DNA of 64,000 nucleotides from Desulfohalobium retbaense DSM 5692 (GCF_000024325.1 NC_013223.1:744001-808000); one strand, 5' to 3'; shown: positions 1-9,211, counted from the stretch's first letter. Numbers and translations: made by a program. Notes: a model not told the origin generated them from the sequence alone.

Positions 1-266
1 ATAATCAAGGCGTGGCCTTGCGCTACGTCTGGCCTAAACCAGGTAGAGTTGTGTCCATTGAGGGCTTTGAAGAGGCGCGTTCCATTCCCGGGGTTGATTT
101 TGTCCAGTTAGAACCCCGCTGGCGCAATCTTTCAATGGGTACAGTCATTCCTGCCCCGACCTTCATGGGCGAAAGGATCGCCAGCGTAATGGCCTTTGCC
201 GATACCAGGGATGAGGCTGTGGCTATAGCTGAAAAGGCTGTGAGTACAGTAAAGATTCGTACATGA
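1..266 (+). CDS. ATP-grasp family protein, C-terminal fragment (cut by window edge)
   Basis: The open frame enters from the left edge and stops at 264-266, so only about the last 87 residues are visible. They read as the C-terminal lid region of an ATP-grasp enzyme of the carbamoyl-phosphate-synthase/biotin-carboxylase-like type: a glycine/proline segment, then an acidic-aromatic strand (FVQLEPRW), then the usual closing helix rich in alanine and glutamate (DEAVAIAEKA). The substrate cannot be told from this fragment. It lies 31 bases before a PseF-like gene, and such ATP-grasp genes are common in flagellin-glycan and surface-sugar loci, so a role in making or modifying that sugar is an inference from position only. 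The first GTG at 12 is internal, not the real start. Confidence 0.6.
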   Translation, partial: NQGVALRYVWPKPGRVVSIEGFEEARSIPGVDFVQLEPRWRNLSMGTVIPAPTFMGERIASVMAFADTRDEAVAIAEKAVSTVKIRT

Positions 267-297
267 AAACATCTAACTGTTTTTTTTGCTGAAAAAT

Positions 298-1020
298 ATG
301 ACCGACAGCCAAAACACGGAAAATCCACAAACAGTCTGCATTATACCCGCTCGAAGCGGCAGCAAAAGGATTCCAGACAAAAATATCCGTCTTTTTTTGG
401 GCAAGCCGGTTATCTGGTATCCGATTCAGGCGGCCAGGGACTCAAACCTTTTTGACCGGATTATCGTTTCCACAGACTCCGAGAAAATTGCTGCCATAGC
501 CCGCGAGACCGGTGCCGAAACCCCTTTTCTCCGCCCACAAGAATTGGCGGATGATTTTACACCGGTGACAAATGTCTTTCAGCATGTAGTGCAATGGATG
601 CGTAATAATCAAATGGATCCCAAGTTCATATGCGGCATGTATGCAACAGCCCTTTTTGTTCAAAAAGAACATTTGGTCCAAGGGTATGATATGATTCGCA
701 AAGGTAAATCTGAAAGGGCTTTTACAGTTGCTCCTTTCCCCTCACCCATCTTTCGGGCTTTAAAAATTAACAGGAAAGGACATCTGGAAATGATATGGCC
801 GGAAAATTTCAAAACTCGATCCCAGGATTTTTTCCAAGTATACTACAACGCCGGACAGTTTCACTGGTATCATGTAGATTCCTTGATGGAACCAAGTCAT
901 AACACTGAATCAGTTTCCCCTATTATTATTTCAAAATATTTAGCTATAGATATTGATACACAGGAGGACTGGGAACAAGCTGAAATGACTTATTGGGGTA
1001 TACTCAACTTTCGGAGATAG
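298..1020 (+). CDS. pseF: CMP-pseudaminic acid synthase (acylneuraminate cytidylyltransferase family)
   Basis: The protein of about 240 residues opens with the nucleotide-binding signature of NeuA/PseF/KdsB enzymes: IIPARSGSKRIPDKN near residues 15-29, followed by a FDRIIVSTDSEKI strand-helix and a late DIDTQEDW motif that carries the metal-binding aspartates. The pattern fits the PseF branch, which activates pseudaminic acid with CTP; legionaminic or sialic acid synthetases are less likely alternatives. The product would be the donor used by the Maf transferase encoded at 11211. I start it at ATG 298; a TTG at 286 would add four residues, and neither has a good ribosome-binding site. The last six codons and the stop lie inside a 74-bp inverted repeat, so the original C terminus may have been slightly altered by insertion. 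Confidence 0.82.
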   Translation: MTDSQNTENPQTVCIIPARSGSKRIPDKNIRLFLGKPVIWYPIQAARDSNLFDRIIVSTDSEKIAAIARETGAETPFLRPQELADDFTPVTNVFQHVVQWMRNNQMDPKFICGMYATALFVQKEHLVQGYDMIRKGKSERAFTVAPFPSPIFRALKINRKGHLEMIWPENFKTRSQDFFQVYYNAGQFHWYHVDSLMEPSHNTESVSPIIISKYLAIDIDTQEDWEQAEMTYWGILNFRR

Positions 1021-1076
1021 CCTTGTTGTCATAACGCTCTAAATTTTCTGCACATTATCGGGGTTCAATCCCAAAA
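1003..1076 (+). repeat. Left arm of 74-bp inverted repeat framing a 9.5 kb mobile region
   Basis: These 74 bases, beginning in the last codons of pseF, match the reverse complement of 10571-10644 with about six mismatches. Both copies share the blocks TCGGAGATAGCCTT and ATAACGCTCTAAATTTTCTG. Everything between the copies is mobile-element DNA or its remains. I do not recognise the repeat as the terminus of a known family. Confidence 0.85.
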
Positions 1077-1087
1077 GCTGGATTGAA

Positions 1088-1165
1088 GAGCCTGCTGTAA
1101 AACTCGATTAGCCCAAAAATCAGTGAACAGGTATTTAGGGTCCCAAGATCGAGCTTTGACTTTAA
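1088..1165 (-). mobile_element. Orphan terminus of an IS1182-family element
   Basis: This stretch is the reverse complement, with about five mismatches, of the right end of the intact IS1182-family copy (7377-7454); both contain GAACAGGTATTTAGGGTCCC. It is a detached end in the opposite orientation. Just inside it, 1161-1190 matches the reverse complement of 10331-10360 at 29 of 30 positions. From 1088 to 1182 the two edges (GAGCCTGCTGTAAAACTCGA and TCGACTTTAGCAGGTC) are loosely complementary, so the piece may be an internally deleted, MITE-like derivative. The rest of 1021-1345 holds no gene; two copies of TGTAAGACCC (1238 and 1316) probably belong to the IS1634 left end. Confidence 0.7.
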
Positions 1166-1345
1166 CTCGACTTTAGCAGGTCAGCCCGGATTTTTCGAGA
1201 AATCGTCGTTATTTCAAAATGTTACACTGTCGCGAGATGTAAGACCCTAATTTAAAGCCTTGCTTTTATCTTTTTTCTCATGCCAGGTAACAAAATTAGG
1301 GCAAATCGGTTGACTTGTAAGACCCTTTTGGCTTAACCGGAAGCC

Positions 1346-3073
1346 ATGGCACACCTGCATAAAAAAGTTAAACAGGGCAAGCCTTACTACTATATCCGGG
1401 AGATGGCCCGGGTGAACGGGAAGCCCAAAGTCGTTAACCAGATCTATCTGGGGTCTGTTGAGCGCATCATGGAAATGGCCATGGGCCAGGAAAAAGCTGA
1501 CCTGAGCAGAATCCAAGTCCAGGAGTTCGGTTCTCTTTTTCTGGCTAACCTCATGGAAAAACAAATTGGGATCGTGGAGATTATCGATTCAGTCATCCCG
1601 CCAGATCCCAGGGATTCAGGTCCGAGTTTGGGAGAATTTTTTCTGTATGCGGCCTTTAACCGTATGATCGACCCTTGCTCCAAGCATAGCCTTTCGGATT
1701 GGTTGAAAGATTTCGCTGTCCATCAGATTCGACCCGTGGATACCAGTGCCTTGACTTCTCAGCGATATTGGAAGCGTTGGGAGCGTGTTGATCAGGAGTC
1801 TATTGAAGATATTTCCAAAGCTTTATTCAAAAAAGTTAGTGAATTAGATCCCATTAAATCGGATTGTTTTCTTTTCGATACCACCAACTACTTCAACTAC
1901 ATGGACAGCAAGACTTCGTCCCAGCTAGCCCAGCGGGGGCGGAACAAAGACGGCAAAAATTGGCTCCGACAGGTCGGCTTGGCGTTGCTTGTCTCAAGGG
2001 GCTCGCAGTTGCCTCTTTTTTATAAAGAATACGAGGGCAACTGCCACGACTCCAAGCTGTTTAACCGGCTACTGGGAAACATTTTCGCCTCCTTGGAGGA
2101 CCTGGGCCGAGGAACCGATTCGTTGACCGTGGTCGTCGACAAGGGGATGAATTCCGAGGCGAATATGCAGGCTATCGACAAACAAGCGAAAGTGGACTTT
2201 GTGACCACCTATTCTCCTGCCTTCGCTGAGGATTTAGCCCAAACCGACCTGGAAAATTTTGCTCCTGTTGATACCCGGAAAAACCGCGAACTCGCTGCAA
2301 GGGGTCGCCAAGACGATCAGATGGTGGCTTGGCGAACCACTGGGTTCTTCTGGGGCGCCACCCGAACAGTGGTGGTTACCTACAACCCCAGGACAGCGGC
2401 AAAACAGCGGTATCGCTTCGATCAAAAACTCGGCAAGCTCCAAAATGGTCTTTTCGAGCTACGCGCTCGAGTCCGGGCAGGCAATAAGGCCTTGAAAAGC
2501 AAAGAGCAGGTTAAAGCCAGGTACAAAGACCTTTGCGAATCGCTATATCTTCCCAAGAATCTTTACAAAATCGAATTTGTGACCACTGGCAAACAGCTGA
2601 AAATGTATTTTCGCAAGGATCACTATCAAATCAGCAAACATGTCAAACGCTTCGGGAAAAATATCATCATTACGTCACATGATGACTGGGATAAAGAGGC
2701 CATTGTACAGGCCAGCCTGGATCGTTACCAAGTCGAAAATGCCTTTCGCCAATCCAAGGGCAATGAATTCGGAAATTTTCGTCCCGTATGGCATTGGACG
2801 GATGGCAAGATCCGTTGCCACTTGTTCGCCTGCCTTATCGCACAGACCTATTTGCAGTTGATCGCCTTGCACCTGAAAAAAGCTGGACTGAATTATTCCG
2901 TAGATCAAGCAATGAAATCAATGCGCAATCTTTCCAGCTGCTTATGCTGGAGCAAGGGCAAGCGGAAGCCAACTCGAATCATTGAAGAACCCAGTGAGGA
3001 GCAAGCGGCGATATTGAAGTCTTTTGGCTACAAAATTCGCAATGGGGTCTTAGAGCGCCGGTCACACCGGTAA
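1346..3073 (+). CDS. IS1634-family (IS4 superfamily) DDE transposase
   Basis: The 575-residue protein begins MAHLHKKVKQGKPYYYIRE, the usual opening of IS1634-type transposases, and shows the three DDE regions: LFDTTNYFNYMD near residue 175, VVDKGMNSEAN near 265, and the YQVENAFRQSKG signature near 460, where the glutamate sits in the Y(2)R-x-E block. Length is normal for the family. The ATG at 1346 follows a short non-coding left end. The stop is only a few bases from the first sequence of a group II intron, so the extreme C terminus may be read from intron sequence. It appears complete and could be active. Confidence 0.85.
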   Translation: MAHLHKKVKQGKPYYYIREMARVNGKPKVVNQIYLGSVERIMEMAMGQEKADLSRIQVQEFGSLFLANLMEKQIGIVEIIDSVIPPDPRDSGPSLGEFFLYAAFNRMIDPCSKHSLSDWLKDFAVHQIRPVDTSALTSQRYWKRWERVDQESIEDISKALFKKVSELDPIKSDCFLFDTTNYFNYMDSKTSSQLAQRGRNKDGKNWLRQVGLALLVSRGSQLPLFYKEYEGNCHDSKLFNRLLGNIFASLEDLGRGTDSLTVVVDKGMNSEANMQAIDKQAKVDFVTTYSPAFAEDLAQTDLENFAPVDTRKNRELAARGRQDDQMVAWRTTGFFWGATRTVVVTYNPRTAAKQRYRFDQKLGKLQNGLFELRARVRAGNKALKSKEQVKARYKDLCESLYLPKNLYKIEFVTTGKQLKMYFRKDHYQISKHVKRFGKNIIITSHDDWDKEAIVQASLDRYQVENAFRQSKGNEFGNFRPVWHWTDGKIRCHLFACLIAQTYLQLIALHLKKAGLNYSVDQAMKSMRNLSSCLCWSKGKRKPTRIIEEPSEEQAAILKSFGYKIRNGVLERRSHR

Positions 3074-4969
3074 GGAGTTGAGGATGAAAGAGCCTTACGG
3101 TGAAGGGTTAGCGCCCCACACCGACCCCGAGTCATGCGTTGACGGCCGTAAGGTCGGCGGCGAAGCGTTGACAGGGGCACGCACGGGCCAGCCATTGAGC
3201 TGCGAAATAAAATGGTCCGGGACGCCGACGCTGTTAAGACAAGCGGAAGGCAACACCAAGGATGGCGATATGCGCGAGCCGTCCGAGGGTCCCGCGCAGT
3301 CGAAGACCCTGTGCACGTGCGGAAACTCCTTGCGCGGGAACCGGGAGGTCCCGGGAACTCCTTCTCCTGATGGTGGAGATGGACGGTCGGGGAAGGCTGG
3401 TGGCCAGAAGCCCGACAAACATGTTTCTGGGAAGTCGGATGGCTGCATAGTACCGGGAAAGCCGTTGAACAAGGGCATGGGAAGCCTGTCTGCGGAGGCG
3501 GTGGAGGGAAGGCGGCCAACCAAGGGGAACGCGAGGCAGGCGGTCGCAGTCCGGACACAGAGCCGGACAGCTGCGTCAATCGGACTGCAACGCGTGCGAG
3601 ATATGGCTCGCAAGGATAAGGATGCACGGTTCACTGCGCTTTTGCACCATGTGAGTATTGATATGCTCGGCCAAAGTTTCCGCGAACTGAAGCGAGAAGC
3701 AACTCCGGGCGTTGATGGTCTCACCTGTGCAGAATATGAGGATGGCCTCCGCGAAGGGCTGAAAGAATTGCATGCGAGGGTGCATAGGGGTTCGTATCGA
3801 GCACAACCCTCAAAGCGAATCCATATTCCGAAACCCGATGGGCACAAACGTCCAATTGGGATCGCGGCGCTGGAAGACAAGATCGTACAGCACGCAGTTG
3901 GAAAGGTGCTTTCAGCTATCTACGAAGAGGATTTTCTCGGCTTTTCCTATGGGTTCCGGCCAAGGCGAGGGGCGCATGACGCCCTGGACGCCCTAAATGT
4001 CGGATTGACCCACAGGAAGGTGAGCTGGGTGCTTGATGCGGACATTCAGGGATTCTTTGATACCATCTCCCATGAATGGATGATCCGTTTCCTTGAGCAC
4101 CGGATTGCCGATCCTCGGATACTTCGCTTGGTGCGCAAATGGCTCCGGGTTGGGGTATCGGAGGACGGTGTATGGTCCCAGACAAGTATGGGCACTCCCC
4201 AAGGAGCGGTGATCTCGCCGATTCTGGGGAACATCTATCTCCATTACGTCCTGGACCAATGGGTACACCACAGGCGAAGACACGCCCGTGGTGACATAAT
4301 CATCGTGCGGTATGCCGATGATTATGTCTTGGGATTCCAGTACCGCCACGAAGCAGAGCGCTTCCTCACTGATCTCAAAGCACGACTAGATCGTTTCGGC
4401 CTGTCCCTGCATCCTGAAAAGACCCGGCTTATCGAATTCGGTCGATTTGCTACCGAGAGTCGGCGCAAACGGGGACAGGGCAAACCGGAGACATTCGATT
4501 TTCTGGGATTTACCCATATGTGTGGGATAACCAGGATACGAAAGAGGTTCCTCGTGCGCCGCAAGACGGTGAAGAAACGGCTACGGGCGGCACTGAAAAG
4601 GGTTAAGACGATTCTACGTAGCCGGATGCATGATCCCATCAACGACGTAGGTGAGTGGCTGCAGCGCGTTTTGCTCGGCTATTATAGATACCACGCTGTT
4701 CCGGGAAATCTTGATGCTATGAGAGCCTTCCGTGATGATCTCGTCCGCTATTGGTATAAGGTGCTACGGCGACGGGGCCAGAAGCGGCGAATCAACTGGA
4801 GGGGCTACGGTCCGATCGTGAAAAGGTGGATATCCAGACCCAGAGTCATGCATCCGTATCCAAACGAGCGTTTCTACGCTAAATACCCGAGGTAGGAGCC
4901 CAGTGCGGTAGTTCCGCACGCTGGGATCTGTGCGGGGGGCCGCCCGAAAGGGCGGTTCCTATCGCGACC
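3050..4969 (+). mobile_element. Group II intron (intron 1) at the 3' end of the IS1634 transposase gene
   Basis: A domain V hairpin of 34 nt is visible at 4896-4929, starting with the catalytic GAGC right after the reverse transcriptase stop codon and pairing GCCCAGTGCGG with CCGCACGCTGGG. A domain VI-like hairpin follows (CCGCCCGAAAGGGCGG) and the 3' end is most likely at ATCGCGACC, near 4969. The 5' end is not resolved; it must lie between about 3030 and 3080, because sequence typical of domain I begins there. The open frame runs back through domain I to 3078, a known habit of this intron class, but the protein itself probably starts later. Total size of about 1.9 kb is normal. Confidence 0.75.
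3477..4895 (+). CDS. ltrA: Group II intron-encoded reverse transcriptase/maturase (intron 1)
   Basis: This is the intron-encoded protein that binds its own RNA, helps it splice and copies it into DNA. Reverse transcriptase blocks appear in order: TPGVDGLT, the PKPDGHKRPIGI finger motif, FSYGFRPRRGAHDAL, the GTPQGAVISPIL block and the catalytic VRYADDYVL with both aspartates present. A maturase (X) region and the closing YYRYHAVPGN...RRGQKRRINW segment follow; there is no C-terminal HNH endonuclease. I choose ATG 3477 because homologues begin near this point (EGRRPTKGNARQ); the frame is open to 3078 but that part looks like translated domain I RNA. It appears intact. Confidence 0.85.
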   Translation: MGSLSAEAVEGRRPTKGNARQAVAVRTQSRTAASIGLQRVRDMARKDKDARFTALLHHVSIDMLGQSFRELKREATPGVDGLTCAEYEDGLREGLKELHARVHRGSYRAQPSKRIHIPKPDGHKRPIGIAALEDKIVQHAVGKVLSAIYEEDFLGFSYGFRPRRGAHDALDALNVGLTHRKVSWVLDADIQGFFDTISHEWMIRFLEHRIADPRILRLVRKWLRVGVSEDGVWSQTSMGTPQGAVISPILGNIYLHYVLDQWVHHRRRHARGDIIIVRYADDYVLGFQYRHEAERFLTDLKARLDRFGLSLHPEKTRLIEFGRFATESRRKRGQGKPETFDFLGFTHMCGITRIRKRFLVRRKTVKKRLRAALKRVKTILRSRMHDPINDVGEWLQRVLLGYYRYHAVPGNLDAMRAFRDDLVRYWYKVLRRRGQKRRINWRGYGPIVKRWISRPRVMHPYPNERFYAKYPR

Positions 4970-5088
4970 AGGGCCTATCGAAATAACAAGCTGGTATTAT
5001 TGCGCTTTTAAGAAAAAAATCGGCTGACCGGTTAAAGTCCAGTCTAAATCGCTGGATCAAAAATGCAAAAAACTCAGGAGCCCCTGGC

Positions 5089-5415
5089 ATGGCCCAGAAA
5101 GAAAAGCGCCCCAAAGATTGGACCAGGGAAGAGCGACTCAATGCCCTTCTCGAAGCGGCTAAGCTCTCTGATGAAGAATTGGGGGCGTGGTGTAGGCAAA
5201 AAGGACTACACACCCACCATCTGGAAAAATGGCGCAAAGAACTTGCCCAAGAACAACCTAGCGCCGAAAAGGCAACATCCAAACAACTGAAAAAAGAGAT
5301 CAAAGAACTCAAAAGCGAATTAAATCGAAAAGATAAGGCCCTTGCTGAAACCAGCGCCTTGTTGGTGCTGAAAAAAAAAGCCGATGCAATCTGGGGGGAC
5401 AACGAGGACGATTGA
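5089..5415 (+). CDS. IS3-family transposase OrfA (helix-turn-helix subunit)
   Basis: The 108-residue protein has an N-terminal helix-turn-helix (WTREERLNALLEAAKLSDEELGAWCRQKGLHTHHLEKW) followed by a lysine/glutamate-rich coiled coil (QLKKEIKELKSELNRKDKALAE) and ends LLVLKKKADAIWGDNEDD, the typical end of OrfA in one IS3 subgroup. It overlaps orfB by four bases (ATGA-type, 5412-5415), as expected for translational coupling or frameshifting. Its partner orfB is broken, so the element cannot move by itself. The ATG at 5089 is chosen because homologues start at MAQKEKRP. Confidence 0.8.
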   Translation: MAQKEKRPKDWTREERLNALLEAAKLSDEELGAWCRQKGLHTHHLEKWRKELAQEQPSAEKATSKQLKKEIKELKSELNRKDKALAETSALLVLKKKADAIWGDNEDD

Positions 5416-5840
5416 TACCCCCTGAAATGAAGAAGTATGCGATTACCTTGATAGACGAGGCTTGTAGGGCTGGAGCCAGAATGAAAAAAGCCTGTGAAAT
5501 ATTAGGCATTTCAGTCAGGTCTCTCCAGCGCTGGCGGCAGCCTGAAACAATCGAGGACAAGCGTAAAGGCTCCATATATTCCCAAGCAATAAGATCAGCG
5601 AAATAGAGCGGCAAAGGATCTTAAAAGTTCTGAGCAGTGCAGAATTCAGGGATAAAACACCTCACCAGATTGTTGCCGAGCTGGCGGATCAAGGAAAATA
5701 CCTTGCTTCTGAGGCCTCCATGTACCGCATATTAAAAGAAGTCGGCCAAAATACACATAGGCAAGACGCAAGCCCCAAGAAGCATCAAAAGCCAACAGAG
5801 CTTGTTGCTACAGATGCTAATCAGATCTGGACTTGGGACA
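5412..5840 (+). pseudogene. IS3-family transposase orfB, 5' part (frameshifted, interrupted by intron 2)
   Basis: The first frame (from 5412, or ATG 5427) encodes MKKYAITLIDEACRAGARMKK and the HTH-like SVRSLQRWRQPE, then stops at 5604-5606. A second frame picks up with PSNKISEIERQRILKVL and continues to TDANQIWTWD, so a frameshift lies near 5570-5585. The reading then runs into a group II intron at 5841. The missing catalytic half (ITYLPSATKG onward) is found at 9289-9905. Removing the intron would join GAC-A to TC-ACG-TAT and give the conserved WDITYL of IS3 OrfB proteins. Confidence 0.85.
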
Positions 5841-5904
5841 GTGTGCCGTAGAAGCAAAAGCGGAGAGGTCTGCGTAGACTTTTCGGCTGGAGCTGCAAGC
5901 TTAG

Positions 5905-7454
5905 GAGTCTGTCGCAATACCCATAGATTAATTCTTGCTTTAAATACAGTTATTTGCTAATGAATAATGTAATTTCAATGCAAATTACATTACAACTTGG
6001 AGCTAAAAATGGCTAGAGGGTTCATTAAAGGGCATCGAGATCAACTCTACCTGTTGCCACCTTCGATTGATGACTGGATATCAAAAAACCACAGTGTCAG
6101 GTTGATCGATTCTTGTGTAGAAAATATTGATTTATCAATTTTTTATGAAAGCTACTCTCACGAGGGGAAGCCGCCTTATGACCCTGCTATGATGATTCGT
6201 ATTCTTATTTATGCATACAGCAAAGGAATACGCTCTTCTCGGAAGATATCTGCTTTATGCGAAGAAGATATTGCTTTCCGGTGGCTTACTGGAAATATAA
6301 TCCCTGATCATTCTGCTATTTGCCGCTTCCGCGCTAAGCATAAAGAAAATTTTAAGCAGCTTTTCCGAGAAACAATCTGTTTGGCCGCTGAATCCGGTGC
6401 GTTAAAAATAGGCAGTCTTTTTCTTGATGGAACTAAGGTGAAAGGCTCGGCTTCCTTGGAAGCCAATCGTAATCTCGAGCATATTAAGCAAGACATTGAA
6501 CGCATCGTGGACGAAGCTGAGGCAGTCGATGCCAGTGAGGATAAGCAGCTTGGCGAAGATAACCGGGATGATGTTTTGCCCCCTGAGCTTGCTGATCCCA
6601 AATCCCGGTTGGAGCGACTCAAGGCTGCCAAGGCCAGGCTGGAAGCTGAAAAAGAGGCTGCGGCGAAAGAGTCTCGAGATGACGACGACTCAAATGGTCC
6701 TGGAGCTGGTACCGGTGATGAAAAAACGGCCACTGGCAACAAAGAAAAAGCAAATATCACCGATCCTGACAGCAGAATAATGAAAACACGGAACGGCTGG
6801 GTGCAAGGGTATAATTGCCAAGGAGTTTCAGACGAAAATCAGTTTATTGTCGCCAACGCGGTTACTCAAGACTGCAATGACGCCCACCAACTCGAACCAA
6901 TGCTCCAAGCGGCTCAAGGCAACTTGTCCAAGATAGAGACAGGCCAGAACACCGAAACCTTCTCGGCAGATGCCGGTTACTGGGCTGAGAAACTTGATAT
7001 TTCAAAGATCGAGAGCAATGGCCCAGAGGTGATTATGGCTACCCGCAAAGGCTGGAAGCAGCGAAAACAAAACCGTGAAAAATCCCCACCTCGAGGGCGG
7101 ATCCCCAAAGGGTTATCCCAGCGGGAGTTGATGGAACGAAAGCTACTGACCCAAAGAGGCCAGCGGATCTATGCCAAGCGCGGACAAACGATAGAAGCTA
7201 TTTTCGGTCAACTCAAGGAATGCCTTGGATACAGGAATTTTCTATTGCGTAGCCTCAAAAAAGTTCAGGGTGAATGGGACCTCCAATGTGCAGTGAGCAA
7301 TATGCTCAAGCTGCTTCGGTTGTCAGGGGCCACCACCAGTCAGTAGGTTCCCAAAGATAGGGGAAAAGCGCACCCCTTAAAGTCAAAGCTCGATCTTGGG
7401 ACCCTAAATACCTGTTCACTACTTTTTGGGTTAGTCGAGTTTTACAACAGGCTC
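5905..7454 (+). mobile_element. IS1182-family insertion sequence inside intron 2
   Basis: The element starts GAGTCTGTCGCAATAC at 5905 and ends GTTTTACAACAGGCTC at 7454; the ends are imperfect inverted repeats. A four-base direct repeat TTAG (5901-5904 and 7455-7458) flanks it, as expected for a target duplication. It interrupts domain I of intron 2 about 64 bases after the splice site. Its right end also exists as an orphan copy at 1088-1165. Confidence 0.8.
6009..7346 (+). CDS. IS1182-family transposase
   Basis: The 445-residue protein starts MARGFIKGHRDQLYLLPPSI, has the DUF772-type N-terminal domain (HEGKPPYDPAMMIRILIYAYSKG, SSRKISALCEEDIAFRWLTG, IIPDHSAICRFRAKH) and a DDE catalytic domain with LFLDGTKVKGSAS near residue 140, a charged spacer insert near 180-240 and a late IEAIFGQLKECLGYRNFLLR block carrying the glutamate. 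Length is normal. ATG 6009 is preceded by GGAG at a good distance; a TTG at 5997 is an alternative. The gene seems intact. Confidence 0.85.
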   Translation: MARGFIKGHRDQLYLLPPSIDDWISKNHSVRLIDSCVENIDLSIFYESYSHEGKPPYDPAMMIRILIYAYSKGIRSSRKISALCEEDIAFRWLTGNIIPDHSAICRFRAKHKENFKQLFRETICLAAESGALKIGSLFLDGTKVKGSASLEANRNLEHIKQDIERIVDEAEAVDASEDKQLGEDNRDDVLPPELADPKSRLERLKAAKARLEAEKEAAAKESRDDDDSNGPGAGTGDEKTATGNKEKANITDPDSRIMKTRNGWVQGYNCQGVSDENQFIVANAVTQDCNDAHQLEPMLQAAQGNLSKIETGQNTETFSADAGYWAEKLDISKIESNGPEVIMATRKGWKQRKQNREKSPPRGRIPKGLSQRELMERKLLTQRGQRIYAKRGQTIEAIFGQLKECLGYRNFLLRSLKKVQGEWDLQCAVSNMLKLLRLSGATTSQ

Positions 7455-7885
7455 TTAGGAAGAGATGGAGGTAGGCCCTCCGGAGTCTGCTGTCGGAAGC
7501 CGGCTTCAAACCAACCCAAGCTGCGCGTGTTAAGAGCACGGGTGGTGAGCGTTGGGTGAGAAGGTAGCGCTAAACGTTATCAGGTGAGATATCGAGAGAC
7601 GAGGATCTCCGAACCCATGTTGACGTGTCGAGAACCAGATTTGGCATCAAAAGCGGAGGCGTGTCCCATCTCCGTGATAAGTCTGCGGGTGAATTCCGAA
7701 TGCTGCGCAGGCGGTGCCCGGCATAAAGGTGGGCGTGACTCGGTATCAGGCTCTTCCTGGGAACTACGGGAACCAGTCATCATGATACCAAGGGAGAAGG
7801 TGCAAGCGGCGATCACCGCGAGACCGAGAGTACCGATGCATGATACTGGGGCGGAGCTGCCTGTAGTAGTGCGGAAGCGTTTGTA

Positions 7886-9211
7886 ATGAACGTGGAGCGA
7901 AGGGGCAGCATCAAGCAGCTGGAGCCATCCTCTCAACTGAGCGAGGCTCAGGAGGAAGGGGGTGGAAAGGCAAAACCATTCAACATCGACAAGTGGCGAT
8001 TGGTCGAGGCGTACCGTCGTGTAAAGGCCAACGCTGGCTCAGCAGGCGTTGATCGCCAATCCTTGGAGGACTTCGAGAAGGACCTCAAGAACAATCTTTA
8101 CAAACTCTGGAATCGGATGTCCTCGGGAAGCTACATGCCCCCGCTGGTTAAGGGGGTGGAAATCCCGAAGAAATCAGGCGGAACGCGTTTGCTCGGGGTA
8201 CCTGCGGTCAGCGACCGCATTGCCCAGATGGCGGCCAGGCTGGAATTCGAGGCCCAAGTGGAACCGCATTTCCTGCCGGACTCGTATGGCTACCGGCCCA
8301 AGAAGTCGGCCCGACAAGCCATCGATGTCACGCGTAAGCGGTGTTGGGACCAAGATTGGGTGCTGGAATTCGATATCAAGGGCCTGTTCGACAACATAGA
8401 CCATGATCTGCTGATGAAGGCCGTGGAAAAGCACACCGACAATCCGTGGGTGCGCTTATACATTAGGCGTTGGCTGAAGGCGCCAATGCAATTGGAAAGC
8501 GGCGAGTTGGTGGATCGTGACAAGGGCACCCCGCAAGGTGGCGTGATTAGCCCAGTCCTGGCCAACCTATTCCTGCACTATGTCTTTGATGCGTGGTTGA
8601 CGAAGCATTATCCCCGCGTCAAATGGTGCCGGTACGCTGACGATGGTTTGGTGCATTGCGAAAGCGAGGCCCAAGCTCGTTTCCTTTTGGAAGCGCTTCG
8701 TCAGCGATTCAAGGAATGCGGCCTGGAACTGCATCCAGAGAAGACAAAGATTGTTTACTGCAAGGATGGACGACGAACCGGGGACTATCCCCAAACTTCC
8801 TTTGACTTTCTGGGTTATACTTTCCGGCGGCGAAGCGGTCGAGACCGTAGAACAGGCCAGATGTTTCTGGGTTTTATGCCGGCGGCAAGCGCAACTTCAA
8901 TGAAGGCAATGCGTCAGAAGATTCGGAAGATGCGTATTCGGAGTCATACAGAGATATCTCTGGAGGAGATTGCAGCCAGGATCAACCCGGTGTTGTGGGG
9001 TTGGTTGGAATATCATGGTGCATTCTACCGTTCGGAGATGTACCGGTTGGTCCGGTATGTTAACCAAACTCTGGTACGTTGGGCGATGCGGAAGTTCAAG
9101 CATCTCCGTGGGAAGAAGACCCGGGCCATGCAGGTCTTGGAACGCGTGGCCAAGCTGAGGCCGTACTTGTTTGCTCATTGGAAGCAAGGGATGTTGGGTG
9201 CGTTTGCTTGA
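7886..9211 (+). CDS. ltrA: Group II intron-encoded reverse transcriptase/maturase (intron 2)
   Basis: The 441-residue protein has the standard reverse transcriptase order: AGSAGVDRQSL, the IPKKSGGTRLLGVPAVSDRIAQ finger block, DSYGYRPKKSARQA, FDIKGLFDNIDH with the first catalytic aspartate, DKGTPQGGVISPVLANL and CRYADDGLVH with the YADD pair. The X/maturase region follows (LWGWLEYHGAFYRSEMYRL) and there is no HNH domain. The gene is intact although the surrounding intron RNA is split by an IS1182 element, so cis splicing is probably lost while the protein could still act on related introns. The ATG at 7886 is the natural start after domain III. Confidence 0.87.
   Translation: MNVERRGSIKQLEPSSQLSEAQEEGGGKAKPFNIDKWRLVEAYRRVKANAGSAGVDRQSLEDFEKDLKNNLYKLWNRMSSGSYMPPLVKGVEIPKKSGGTRLLGVPAVSDRIAQMAARLEFEAQVEPHFLPDSYGYRPKKSARQAIDVTRKRCWDQDWVLEFDIKGLFDNIDHDLLMKAVEKHTDNPWVRLYIRRWLKAPMQLESGELVDRDKGTPQGGVISPVLANLFLHYVFDAWLTKHYPRVKWCRYADDGLVHCESEAQARFLLEALRQRFKECGLELHPEKTKIVYCKDGRRTGDYPQTSFDFLGYTFRRRSGRDRRTGQMFLGFMPAASATSMKAMRQKIRKMRIRSHTEISLEEIAARINPVLWGWLEYHGAFYRSEMYRLVRYVNQTLVRWAMRKFKHLRGKKTRAMQVLERVAKLRPYLFAHWKQGMLGAFA

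Noticed and set aside
3078-3476. N-terminal extension of the intron 1 reverse transcriptase
   Set aside because: This is open but corresponds to intron domain I RNA sequence; homologous proteins begin near 3477.
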